The notes under the pieces: model-generated | What the model was told of the DNA's origin: nothing | Seen by the model: only the letters and a program-made list of their open reading frames with translations | Database searches by the model: none | Origin: an uncultured Verrucomicrobiota bacterium | Lineage (GTDB): Bacteria; Verrucomicrobiota; Verrucomicrobiae; Verrucomicrobiales; DEV007 | Assembly: GCA_902591645.1 (NCBI GenBank) | Contig: CACJBM010000062.1 | Span: 1-12,540, forward strand | Reading direction: 5' to 3' | Length of the DNA stretch: 12,540 nt | Shown: positions 1 through 7,192 of the stretch, in pieces | How positions within the stretch are numbered: the first letter of the stretch is position 1 | Layout of the letters: the number at the start of each line of letters is the position of its first letter | Translations under genes and position numbers: made by a program

Positions 1-753
1 CCAGAAAAGTTACGGAAATACATTAGTAGCCTTGCCATTCATAAGGGATCTTCTATTGATTTGTTAGGAAAAGTTTTTCCAGGGACAGCCGAATCTAAGA
101 ACAGTATGGAGAAATGGTGGGCTTTGAAATTAGCGGAGCTTGCACAGCCAACGGTCACTGATGTTTTGTCTCCTCTAAAGACTGAAACTGAATTAGATAA
201 TTGCTTAAAAATAGTGTTTCCAAAAAATGAGAAAGGAGTTAAACAATCATCTGCTCAGTCAAAGAAAAGCGGACGAGGTATCCTGTCGATTTTAAGATTT
301 AATGGGAAAAGCAAGGAGTCGCAATCAAAGAGCAATGTAGGTGAGAGGCTAGAGTTTCAGATTGATGAATATCGTGAATTTATTAATTATCCTGATTTGG
401 CAAAAGCGCTAAAGAAAAATGAGAATAGACTACTGTATTTAAGTTATCGAGCTTTCCCTTTGCATCGACCGATGATTCATGAATATCAAAAAATTCTATT
501 ACAAATAGTGGAAGGTAATGTTAAGGGGGTAGATCAGAAACTGTCTAGGCTCTCCAAGTTGAGGTCATTAATTTTTCGCTCAACTAATGATGCAAATGAC
601 TATCTTAATTGGTATGAGGCGACTCAATTGAAGATGCGAAGTGGTGCCTTTTTGGAATATCAGAAAACACTCAATGAGTTGAACCGGCCATTGCCTCCAA
701 GAAATGACAAACTATCCAAATATTTGGATGAGATTGAAAATGAATTCCAATAA
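1..753 (+). CDS. 3' part of an unrecognised gene (C-terminal about 250 residues)
   Basis: The reading frame is open from the first base of the window to a TAA at 751-753, so the true start lies upstream; the TTG at 61 is probably not the start. I do not recognise the product. The visible part is mostly charged and helical. A Lys/Ser-rich, probably flexible stretch lies at about 240-345 (KNEKGVKQSS, then SKKSGRG and SKESQSKS), followed by a more compact helical region with aromatic residues (YREFINYPDLAKAL, LLYLSYRAF, YLNWYEATQLK) and a polar end (LSKYLDEIENEF). No membrane segment or catalytic motif is visible in this part. It is read in the same direction as the next three genes but separated from them by 77 bases. 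A lineage-specific envelope or regulatory protein is possible; the missing N-terminus prevents a better call. Confidence 0.7.
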   Translation, partial: PEKLRKYISSLAIHKGSSIDLLGKVFPGTAESKNSMEKWWALKLAELAQPTVTDVLSPLKTETELDNCLKIVFPKNEKGVKQSSAQSKKSGRGILSILRFNGKSKESQSKSNVGERLEFQIDEYREFINYPDLAKALKKNENRLLYLSYRAFPLHRPMIHEYQKILLQIVEGNVKGVDQKLSRLSKLRSLIFRSTNDANDYLNWYEATQLKMRSGAFLEYQKTLNELNRPLPPRNDKLSKYLDEIENEFQ

Positions 754-757
754 TAAG

Positions 758-790
758 CAATGGATTTGTGCATTGAATTTATTATTTTAT
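758..790 (+). terminator. weak candidate terminator after the first gene
   Basis: A 5-bp inverted repeat (CAATG at 758-762, CATTG at 771-775, 8-base loop) is followed by a T-rich but interrupted run (776-790). The stem is short and AT-rich, so termination would be inefficient. It lies directly after the stop at 753 and before the next gene, which is the only contextual support. Confidence 0.2.
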
Positions 791-830
791 CTGGATTACT
801 TTACATCGATTTTCGTATATAGATGTAGTG

Positions 831-1265
831 ATGCAAAAGACTGATTTTCATGATGCTGTTGACCAGGTCCTGGGTAATGATTCAAGGTATTCTGGCGATG
901 CCTATTATTTTCTTCAGGAAGTGTTGCTTAAAGCAGTTGAAATGCAAAGAAAGGACACGGGTGGTGAGAATAAGCATGTCACAGGAGGAAATCTTCTGGA
1001 GGTGTTTCGGGACCGGATTCTTGATCAGTTCGGACCTATGGCAATGACGGTCCTTCAAGAGTGGGGTCTTTCTAAGAGTGAAGATGTTGGCGATATGGTA
1101 TTTAATCTTATCGAATCAGGCGCATTCGGAAAAAGTGAACATGATAAGCGTGAGGACTTCATGAATGGGTATAAATTCTATGATGTTTTTGTGGTGCCTT
1201 TCCTTCCTGAAAGCAAAAAAATCATTGATGGTAATAATGATTGTCGTGATTTGAATATTGTTTAA
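831..1265 (+). CDS. Verrucomicrobia/Planctomycetes-restricted small protein (Minf_1886/TIGR04138 type)
   Basis: This 144-residue soluble protein matches my recollection of a family restricted to the Verrucomicrobia and Planctomycetes. Features I associate with it are the N-terminal Y-x-x-x-A-Y-x-F-x-x-E-x-L segment (here SGDAYYFLQEVL), the central HVTGGNLLEVFRD stretch, the FGPMAMTVLQEWGL segment, and the later GDMVFNLIESG. No enzymatic motif, signal peptide or membrane helix is visible and the function is unknown. A GTG at 828 would add one residue; I prefer the ATG at 831. No Shine-Dalgarno sequence precedes either. The stop TAA (1263-1265) shares its last A with the ATG of the M16 protease gene, so the two are probably translationally coupled and cotranscribed. 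The last 20 or so residues are polar and probably not conserved. The family call is fairly sure, the role unassigned. Confidence 0.85.
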   Translation: MQKTDFHDAVDQVLGNDSRYSGDAYYFLQEVLLKAVEMQRKDTGGENKHVTGGNLLEVFRDRILDQFGPMAMTVLQEWGLSKSEDVGDMVFNLIESGAFGKSEHDKREDFMNGYKFYDVFVVPFLPESKKIIDGNNDCRDLNIV

Positions 1266-3808
1266 TGAGTGAGGTTCAGTTTATAGAACTTCCTTTTGAA
1301 AGGTTCGTATTGCCTAATGGGTTAACGGTCATTCTGAGGCAGGACGGATCAGTTCCCTTATTTAGTCTTCAAGCTTGGATCGAAACAGGTTCGATACATG
1401 AAGGGGCTTTCCTTGGATCAGGTTTGTCCCATTTTGTTGAACATATGTTATTTAAAGGGACGGAGAGGCGCCATTCAGATGATATTGCTAGGGAGGTAAG
1501 TTCTATGGGAGGGCAAATTAATGCGTACACTTCTTTTGACCGAACGGTTTATTATATTGACGGTCCAGCCGAAGGGGCGATCGGGTGCCTCGATGTTCTT
1601 ATGGATGTTGTTTGTAATGCGACTCTACCCGAAGATGAATTTATTAGTGAGCAGGAGGTAATCAGACGTGAATTTTCAATGGGGAAAGATGATCCTGAGA
1701 AAGTCGCTAGTCAGGAGATGTTTGCCACATGTTTTCAAGTGCACCCTTATGGAGTCCCCGTGATAGGGCACCTTGAAAATTTCAACCAAATGGATCGTTC
1801 TAATGTGCATTCATATTATCGTGATAGGTATGCTCCGAATAATATGTTTCTGGTGGGAGTTGGGGATTTTGACCCTGCTCAGATGCGTGAAAGGATCGAG
1901 AGTTTTTTTTCTAATCATCCCCGTCGTTCTGTGGCGCCAGTTTTCATTCCTGATGAACCTATTCAAGTCGGAAGGCGTGACAAATATGTAAATTTTTCTA
2001 CTCCGGTGTCTAAATTGTGGATGGCTTGGAAAATCCCATCAATTACACATCCCGATATGGCGGCATTGGATGTGTTGGCTGTTATTTTAGGGCAGGGCAG
2101 AAGTTCAAGGCTTCACAAGACCCTACGAGATGATCAGGGACTAGTTCACCGGATAGGTGCATTTTCATATACCCCAGCGAGTGCAGGACTTTTTGCAATT
2201 GGCGCTAATTTAGATGTTGATAATAGAGAGGCGGCCGAGAGTGCAATTTTTGATGAGTTAAAACAACTAAAAGACAATGGCGTCGAGGAGACTGAATTGG
2301 ACAAGGCGAGACGAATTACTTTAGTTTCGCAAATGGAGTCTCTTGTTACTGTCCAAGGGCAAGCATCTGATCTTGGCTCTAACTGGTCAGTTACTAGAAA
2401 CCTTAGCTTCACGAAGGAGTATTTAAGGAGGGTATCAAGTGTTGATTTGAATGATATCTTAGTAGTCGCTCGAAAGTATTTGGAGAATAGTTCTTTAAGT
2501 GTTGTGGAGGTTGGGCCAGAATGTTCTTCGAAAGTTCCAAAATCTCCGAATGTTCTTACGGGGAAAAGTTTCTCAAAGATTAAGGATTTTGAGATGGGGA
2601 ATGGATTGAGAGTAATAGTAGAGGAAGATCGTCGATTGCCTCTTGTTTCTGTGAGTGCCGCTTTTCGAGCAGGTATTTTTGCTGATCATTCAGCGAAACA
2701 GGGTATCACTGAATTGTTATCTAGGGCCCTGTTGCAGGGAACTAATAATCGTAGCTCAGAACAAATATCTGAAATAATAGAATCGTCCGGAGGCAGTATA
2801 TATGCGGGAGGAGGCTATAATTGTTTGTATGCTAATTTAGAAGTCTTAAATCAAGAAATAGTAATTGCTATGGATGTTCTTTCTGATGTTCTTATGGCTC
2901 CTTCCTTTCCCGTTCAAGCAATTGAGCGTGAAAAGAAGTCACAAATTGCAGCTATTGAGCAAGAGTTAGACAGTCCTCTTGGGAAGGCTAATGTTGTTGC
3001 TCGCAATATGCTTTTTAGAGATCACCCATATTGTAATATGAGATTAGGTGATAAAAATATTGTCTCATCTATTACTGAAAAAGATCTTTCCCAGTTTCAT
3101 TCTCAATATGCGGTTGCTGAAAATAGCGTTATTTCAGTGTGCGGCTCAGTAGATGCAAATGCTATAAAAGATCATATTGAAGAATTGTTTTCTTCTATGC
3201 GGAGTGGAGAAGAATATTTTTCAACTGTACCTGATTCGAATTGGCCCGTGAGTAAAGAGGAGCGAACAGAATATAACGATAAGGAGCAGGCAATTGTTGT
3301 TTTGGCTTTTCCTGGAACTAACTTGTGTGGCCCGGACCGGGCCGCATTGATCCTTATTGAAGAAATATGTGGAGGGATGGATGGAACGCTATTTAAGAGA
3401 ATACGCGAGGATAAGGGATTGGCTTATTTTGTTGGAGTTTCTCAAATGATCGGATTTGCAAGAGGAATGATTATGTTTTATGTGGGGACTAGAGAAGATG
3501 TGGTTGATCAAGTCCACCAGGAGTTGATGAAAGAAATAAAAAAGATTTTCTCTGATGGAATTACGGAAGAGCAATTAGAACGAGCCAAAATGTCTTATGC
3601 TGGTAAATACAGTTTAGGAAAGCAATCACATATTGCTCGGTCTCAGTCACGGGCGCTGAACGTGCTCTATGGCCTCGGTATGAACTATGACGCTTGCCTT
3701 TTAGATGAGATAAAATCTTTGGATTCGAAACGGGTCGTGGAGGTGGCCAAGAAATATTTTGATATAGAATCTTTCGTCTCAGTTAACATTCTTCCTTCGC
3801 GGGATTAA
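1265..3808 (+). CDS. two-lobed M16 family zinc metalloprotease
   Basis: This 847-residue protein is an M16 (pitrilysin/processing-peptidase type) protease with two homologous halves in one chain. The N-terminal half (about residues 10-430) carries the inverted zinc motif HxxEH as H56-F-V-E59-H60 and a distal acidic ligand, E136, in RREFS, 76 residues after H60, which is the spacing usual in the family. The C-terminal half (about 435-847) begins with FEMGNGLRVIVEEDRRLPLV, mirroring FVLPNGLTVILRQDGSVPLF near the N-terminus, but has ITELLSRALLQGT where HxxEH would be. It is therefore a non-catalytic partner lobe, as in alpha/beta MPP pairs or pitrilysins. No signal peptide is visible, so it is probably cytoplasmic. 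Likely substrates are peptides or small unfolded proteins that fit a closed chamber. It starts on the last base of the preceding stop codon (TAATG). Classical pitrilysins are usually longer, near 960 residues. The exact substrate cannot be read from the sequence. Confidence 0.95.
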   Translation: MSEVQFIELPFERFVLPNGLTVILRQDGSVPLFSLQAWIETGSIHEGAFLGSGLSHFVEHMLFKGTERRHSDDIAREVSSMGGQINAYTSFDRTVYYIDGPAEGAIGCLDVLMDVVCNATLPEDEFISEQEVIRREFSMGKDDPEKVASQEMFATCFQVHPYGVPVIGHLENFNQMDRSNVHSYYRDRYAPNNMFLVGVGDFDPAQMRERIESFFSNHPRRSVAPVFIPDEPIQVGRRDKYVNFSTPVSKLWMAWKIPSITHPDMAALDVLAVILGQGRSSRLHKTLRDDQGLVHRIGAFSYTPASAGLFAIGANLDVDNREAAESAIFDELKQLKDNGVEETELDKARRITLVSQMESLVTVQGQASDLGSNWSVTRNLSFTKEYLRRVSSVDLNDILVVARKYLENSSLSVVEVGPECSSKVPKSPNVLTGKSFSKIKDFEMGNGLRVIVEEDRRLPLVSVSAAFRAGIFADHSAKQGITELLSRALLQGTNNRSSEQISEIIESSGGSIYAGGGYNCLYANLEVLNQEIVIAMDVLSDVLMAPSFPVQAIEREKKSQIAAIEQELDSPLGKANVVARNMLFRDHPYCNMRLGDKNIVSSITEKDLSQFHSQYAVAENSVISVCGSVDANAIKDHIEELFSSMRSGEEYFSTVPDSNWPVSKEERTEYNDKEQAIVVLAFPGTNLCGPDRAALILIEEICGGMDGTLFKRIREDKGLAYFVGVSQMIGFARGMIMFYVGTREDVVDQVHQELMKEIKKIFSDGITEEQLERAKMSYAGKYSLGKQSHIARSQSRALNVLYGLGMNYDACLLDEIKSLDSKRVVEVAKKYFDIESFVSVNILPSRD

Positions 3809-3821
3809 TTTTCATATTGTT

Positions 3822-4772
3822 TTGTATCAGGGGATCAATAATCTTAATCCTAGAATTGCCATTGTAGGTAGCGGAGCAGTTGGATCTTATTATGGCGCAA
3901 AATTAGCTATTTCTGGTGCTGATGTTCACTTTCTTATGCGTTCAGATTTGGAGCATGTGCAACAATTTGGTTTGCGTATCGACAGTAGTAAGGCGGGAGT
4001 AGAACATTTAGAAAAGGTTAATGCATATGGGTCTACTGCCGATATTGGCTATTGCGATTTGGTAATTATTGCGTTGAAAGCAACTGATAATCATTCTCTT
4101 GAAAATATTCTTCCTCCATTATTAAAGGAAGACACTATCATAATGACGCTTCAAAACGGATTGGGGAATGAAGAGTTTTTGGCTAAAAGATTTGGAGGGA
4201 ATAGAGTGATTGGTGGTTTATGTTTTGTGTGCATTAACAGGCCCTCTCCCGGAGTGGTTTATCATATTGCTCAAGGAAGGATAACTTGTGGAGAATTTTT
4301 AGGTCTACCTGTTCCTAGAACTCATGATGTGGGATTAATATTTAAGCGTGCAGGAATTCCTTTTCTTGTTGCTGAATCTTTGCCCAAAGAGAGGTGGAGG
4401 AAGCTCGTGTGGAACATACCATTTAACGGATTGGCAATAGTTGGAGGAGGTGTTGATACTGCAACTGTGCTAGAAACTAAGAATTTGTATTGCCTAGCGA
4501 AAGAATTAATGAGTGAGGTCATGGGAGTGGCATTAGCTCTTGGTTATGAAATGTCTGATTCTCTAATTGAGCATAATCTAAACGAAACTAAAAAAATGGG
4601 ATCATACAATCCATCAAGCATGATCGATTTTGTTATGGGAAAGCCTGTAGAAGTTGAAGCTATTTGGGGTGAAGCGGTTCGAATTGGCCTTGAGACTGGT
4701 TCTGATATCGTAAGGATGGAATGTCTATACAATTTGATTCGAATTGCAATTGATCGACGTGATAATCCTTGA
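3822..4772 (+). CDS. panE: 2-dehydropantoate 2-reductase (ketopantoate reductase, PanE/ApbA family)
   Basis: The 316-residue product belongs to the family that reduces ketopantoate to pantoate with NADPH in pantothenate and coenzyme A synthesis. A Rossmann fold opens with IAIVGSGAVGSYYG (GxGxxG at about residues 16-21). The expected NADPH- and substrate-contacting residues follow: K86 in ALKATDN, QNG at 111-113, the catalytic lysine K194 in RWRKLVWN with N198 and N202, SSM at 265-267, and E277 in the EVEAIWG segment. The active site looks complete, although paralogues of this family act on other 2-oxo acids. The start is uncertain: no ATG lies near the Rossmann strand, and TTG at 3822 is the only usual start codon giving a normal N-terminus. 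It begins 13 bases after the M16 stop, so it is probably the last gene of that operon. Confidence 0.9.
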   Translation: MYQGINNLNPRIAIVGSGAVGSYYGAKLAISGADVHFLMRSDLEHVQQFGLRIDSSKAGVEHLEKVNAYGSTADIGYCDLVIIALKATDNHSLENILPPLLKEDTIIMTLQNGLGNEEFLAKRFGGNRVIGGLCFVCINRPSPGVVYHIAQGRITCGEFLGLPVPRTHDVGLIFKRAGIPFLVAESLPKERWRKLVWNIPFNGLAIVGGGVDTATVLETKNLYCLAKELMSEVMGVALALGYEMSDSLIEHNLNETKKMGSYNPSSMIDFVMGKPVEVEAIWGEAVRIGLETGSDIVRMECLYNLIRIAIDRRDNP

Positions 4773-4776
4773 ATTG

Positions 4777-4799
4777 GTTAGTTGTATGAATCAACTAAC
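4777..4799. terminator. hairpin between the convergent panE and nuoC genes
   Basis: A perfect 8-bp inverted repeat, GTTAGTTG (4777-4784) and CAACTAAC (4792-4799), encloses a 7-base loop in the 65-base gap between two converging genes. On the plus strand it starts four bases after the panE stop and is followed by a pyrimidine-rich but not pure T run. On the minus strand the stem comes about 40 bases after the nuoC stop, with no strong T run. It plausibly serves as a weak bidirectional terminator or an RNA 3'-end stabiliser. Confidence 0.5.
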
Positions 4800-4837
4800 G
4801 TCTCTTCCTAACTGATTTAGAATTGGAAGAATTAACT

Positions 4838-5413
4838 TTATGATATGATTTCGCGAGATCGGGGTTCGCGTTTGTCGGTCGAGGCTGAGCAGGGTGATGT
4901 GACAAAAGGCCCGCCATCCAATGGGACTGGTTCTGAGAAGGCTACGTCTGGCATTTCGCTTGCTTTACCTGCAAGGGGGAAATCTTTTCGCAATGGGAAA
5001 TAGGGATACCCTTCCCACATAAGTATGCGACGCAAGTCAGGGTGCCCTTTAAATGTGACGCCTAACATATCGTAAGCTTCTCTTTCGTGCCAGTTAGCGG
5101 TTGGCCAGAGATCAACAACGCTGAACGCTTCTCTGTCTGCTTCGCTTACTCCTGTTTTTATCCTCAAATGACAACCGTGTTGATAAGAATAGATTTGGTA
5201 AACAACCTCATACCGAAGATCATTTCCCAAATTATCAACTGCGGTAATGTCGGCTAGATAATCAAAATTGAGTTTTTCTTTGCAGTAAGATAATATTTCA
5301 AAAGATTGCTCTAGCTTGATCTCTATTGATATTTCATTGCGGAAATTAACAGTGCTAATGATGCTGTTCTCAAATGTTGCTACTAGAGCATCTGCGGCTT
5401 CGGTTGAATTCAT
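4838..5413 (-). CDS. nuoC: NADH-quinone oxidoreductase subunit C
   Basis: NuoC is the 30-kDa-type subunit of the peripheral arm of respiratory complex I; it packs against NuoD and NuoB on the cytoplasmic side. The 191-residue product carries the family signature at about residues 108-146: WHEREAYDMLGVTFKGHP followed by LRRILMWEGY and PLRKDFPL. The N-terminal half has the usual alpha/beta domain with FDYLADITAVD and YEVVYQIYS. A C-terminal tail beyond residue 150 (SEPVPLDGGPF, then DKREPRSRE) resembles tails I recall from verrucomicrobial and acidobacterial NuoC. The ATG at 5413 lies 16 bases after the nuoB stop, with no obvious Shine-Dalgarno sequence. No nuoD follows: the gene ends facing panE. 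It is a separate subunit, not a NuoCD fusion. Confidence 0.96.
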   Translation of the reverse strand: MNSTEAADALVATFENSIISTVNFRNEISIEIKLEQSFEILSYCKEKLNFDYLADITAVDNLGNDLRYEVVYQIYSYQHGCHLRIKTGVSEADREAFSVVDLWPTANWHEREAYDMLGVTFKGHPDLRRILMWEGYPYFPLRKDFPLAGKASEMPDVAFSEPVPLDGGPFVTSPCSASTDKREPRSREIIS

Positions 5414-5429
5414 CTGAGGCGATTGCGGC

Positions 5430-5957
5430 TTATTTTATTTCACTGAGTAGAGCCTTCTTTTGCTCTACAAAAGATTGTTCAGTTTCAATCTTTTTTTGCA
5501 GTTTCATTAGACCTTCGAGTAAAGCTTCCGGTCTTGGGGGGCAACCGCTGATATATACATCGACTGGAAGAAGTTGATCGATTCCTTGTAGAACGGCATA
5601 GCTTCTGTACATCCCACCAGAAGAGGCACAAGCGCCCATGGCTATAACCCATTTAGGTTCTGCCATCTGGTCATATATCCTTTTCACAGCCAATGCCATC
5701 TTATAGGTGACAGTACCTGCAACAATCATGACATCGCTTTGTCTGGGAGAGAACCGCATCACTTCCATGCCGAACCTAGAGATGTCAAATCTTGACGCGC
5801 CAGTGGCCATAAGCTCGATTCCGCAGCAGGCAAGGCCCATAGGCATGGGCCACAATGAATTGCTTCGCATCCAGTTAATTGCGGCGTCAAGTTTTGTGAA
5901 CGTTACATTGCCTTCAATTTTTGAATCATATGCAACTGGAGCAGTGTTTTTTGCCAT
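5430..5957 (-). CDS. nuoB: NADH-quinone oxidoreductase subunit B (N2 cluster subunit)
   Basis: NuoB carries the terminal [4Fe-4S] cluster N2 of complex I, which passes electrons to quinone. From the ATG at 5957 the product has 175 residues. The four N2 ligands are present: the tandem Cys pair C44-C45 in GLACCGIE, C110 in GACASSGG, and C139 in SGCPPRPE. Other hallmarks are the NSLWPMPMG stretch, RFSPRQSD and [11 protein letters not shown] prefer the ATG because [16 protein letters not shown] is a normal NuoB N-terminus. A TTG at 5990 would add 11 residues and has a partial GGAAAAG upstream, but it would place the palindrome at 6007-6030 only 16 bases from the start. nuoB is the first gene of a two-gene nuoBC unit, and nuoA is not adjacent. 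Confidence 0.96.
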   Translation of the reverse strand: MAKNTAPVAYDSKIEGNVTFTKLDAAINWMRSNSLWPMPMGLACCGIELMATGASRFDISRFGMEVMRFSPRQSDVMIVAGTVTYKMALAVKRIYDQMAEPKWVIAMGACASSGGMYRSYAVLQGIDQLLPVDVYISGCPPRPEALLEGLMKLQKKIETEQSFVEQKKALLSEIK

Positions 5958-6006
5958 TGGGTAAGTTTGCAACTTAAAGGTAGAGACCAAGACTTTTCCG
6001 GCAAGT

Positions 6007-6030
6007 ACTTTGTGAAATTTTTCACAAAGT
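6007..6030. promoter_or_regulatory. 24-bp palindrome with a CRP-like core, upstream of nuoB
   Basis: Two perfect 11-base arms, ACTTTGTGAAA (6007-6017) and TTTCACAAAGT (6020-6030), flank a 2-base centre. The core reads TGTGA-N6-TCACA (6011-6026), the spacing and sequence recognised by CRP-type regulators of the CRP/FNR family. It lies 50 to 73 bases upstream of the preferred nuoB start, which suits control of the nuoBC promoter, and about 150 bases upstream of the divergent gene at 6183. I could not place a convincing -35/-10 pair for nuoB, so activator and repressor roles cannot be separated. A hairpin in the nuoB leader RNA is the alternative. Confidence 0.55.
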
Positions 6031-6112
6031 TATCAATATTAATAAAATTGAGAAGTGAGGTGGCTCTTTTGGGGTGCATAGAACTAAAAATTCTAGATTT
6101 TTGGTAAAATCT

Positions 6113-6142
6113 CTGTCATGCGGAATGACAAATGCTTATACT
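6113..6142 (+). promoter_or_regulatory. candidate sigma-70-type promoter of the membrane/heme pair
   Basis: A -10 hexamer TATACT (6137-6142) matches TATAAT at 5 of 6 positions. Eighteen bases upstream is CTGTCA (6113-6118), matching TTGACA at 4 of 6. Transcription would start near 6149, leaving a leader of about 34 bases before the ATG at 6183. That leader is AT-rich with no Shine-Dalgarno sequence. Most of the spacer is taken up by the inverted repeat at 6114-6130. Confidence 0.45.
6114..6130. promoter_or_regulatory. operator-like inverted repeat within the promoter spacer
   Basis: TGTCAT (6114-6119) and ATGACA (6125-6130) form perfect 6-base arms around a 5-base GCGGA centre. The 17-base dyad starts in the candidate -35 element and ends 6 bases before the -10 element. 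A dimeric repressor bound here would block RNA polymerase; some regulators that remodel the spacer also bind in this position. No regulator gene lies nearby, so the cognate protein is unknown. Confidence 0.4.
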
Positions 6143-6182
6143 AGTGAAAGACTAACAACCCTCTAATTTTAAAAATAAATAA

Positions 6183-7181
6183 ATGACCGAAAATAGTGAT
6201 TTTGATGAAGATACTCCACGCGATGACTCAGCAGATGATTCTTCCCTAAGGATGGATGGGAAAGATAAGGTAACAAAGGATGACATTAAGCCTAAGAGCG
6301 AAAAATCTAAGAAGGGTAAAGCAACTTTGAATTATGGAATAGTAGCCGCTATTTTAATTCTCAGTTCATTGGTACTTGGCTTTTTCATGGATACAGGTTT
6401 TGTCATTACCCCTTGCGCGATTGGTGTCACTATTCTCGGCATGACTTATTATTCCTGGAAGCGTAAGCGTGATTGTAGTGATAAGGGAATTATATTCTAC
6501 AGCCATAGTCAGATAATGTATTTATGGCCTATCTGGTTAGGAGCATTTGTTATTAGTGATCTCATTAGTTTTTTTGGTAAATTACATCCAAAATCCCCAG
6601 AGACGGCTGAACGTTTCATAAGCCAATTGGGAGGAGAATTCTTTGCTTTGCCTGGGGTGACACTTTTCCATCTTGTTGTGATGGCCGTTGTTATATTCTT
6701 TACGAGTGTAAATCTTCGTGGCCCGTGGGCCGTTGTTTTTGCGGTTTCTGCAGTTGCCTTGGGTTTAGCGTTCAGCGTTTGGGAGATTTGGGATCCGATC
6801 CTTAAAAGGCTGGGTAATTTGAAGCTTTATGTGAATTCCGATTTCTATAGAGCCATGGGAGTAGTTATTTTTGTTCCCTGGTTATTTGTCGTTTTTGTTT
6901 TTGATCTTAGGCGCTACTTTCATTTTAGGCCTTCGCAGGTTACTATGGTTCATGAGATAGGCGAGGGTGAGAAAACTTTTGATTCTTTTGGTGTGGTCAT
7001 GGAAAAGCACCGGGACAATTATGTTCAACACCTGGCACTTGGGTTCGGCTCAGGCGATTTGAGTATTTCTACGCACGGAGGAGATAGCGACATTTTAACA
7101 TTTCGGAATGTGTTGCGAATTAATCGAGTCCTTAAGGAAGTTTCTAAGATTCGTGAAAAGCGCGGGCGATCTGAAGTGTAA
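6183..7181 (+). CDS. six-helix membrane protein with a cytosolic C-terminal domain, function unknown
   Basis: I do not recognise this 332-residue protein by name. Residues 1-47 are strongly charged and probably disordered: acidic first (NSDFDEDTPRDDSADD), then Lys-rich. Six hydrophobic segments follow at about 51-69, 72-92, 113-132, 157-176, 181-200 and 222-241, with a basic loop WKRKRD after the second. A soluble part from about 242 to 332 starts DLRRYFHFRPSQVTMVHEIG and contains GFGSGDLSISTHGG, then FRNVLRINRVLKEVSKI. That pattern of short strands, a 'gsGdl.i' turn and a final helix resembles bacterial PH-like domains; this is a weak inference. By the positive-inside rule both ends are probably cytoplasmic. 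It is followed 11 bases later by the CxxCH protein gene, so the two are likely cotranscribed. It could anchor or assist that exported heme protein, but nothing in the sequence proves it. Confidence 0.8.
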   Translation: MTENSDFDEDTPRDDSADDSSLRMDGKDKVTKDDIKPKSEKSKKGKATLNYGIVAAILILSSLVLGFFMDTGFVITPCAIGVTILGMTYYSWKRKRDCSDKGIIFYSHSQIMYLWPIWLGAFVISDLISFFGKLHPKSPETAERFISQLGGEFFALPGVTLFHLVVMAVVIFFTSVNLRGPWAVVFAVSAVALGLAFSVWEIWDPILKRLGNLKLYVNSDFYRAMGVVIFVPWLFVVFVFDLRRYFHFRPSQVTMVHEIGEGEKTFDSFGVVMEKHRDNYVQHLALGFGSGDLSISTHGGDSDILTFRNVLRINRVLKEVSKIREKRGRSEV

Positions 7182-7192
7182 TTAGTGAATCA

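Noticed and set aside
2146..2412. 88-codon open frame on the minus strand inside the M16 protease gene
   Set aside because: It lies entirely antisense to a well-conserved coding region, and its translation shows no recognisable motif.
5707..5964. 85-codon plus-strand frame antisense to nuoB
   Set aside because: nuoB is certain from its cysteine ligands; the antisense translation resembles nothing I know.
6084..6104. AT-rich dyad CTAAAAAT / ATTTTTGG in the divergent intergenic region
   Set aside because: It needs one G-T pair and consists almost only of A and T, so it is expected by chance here. I did not list it as a site.
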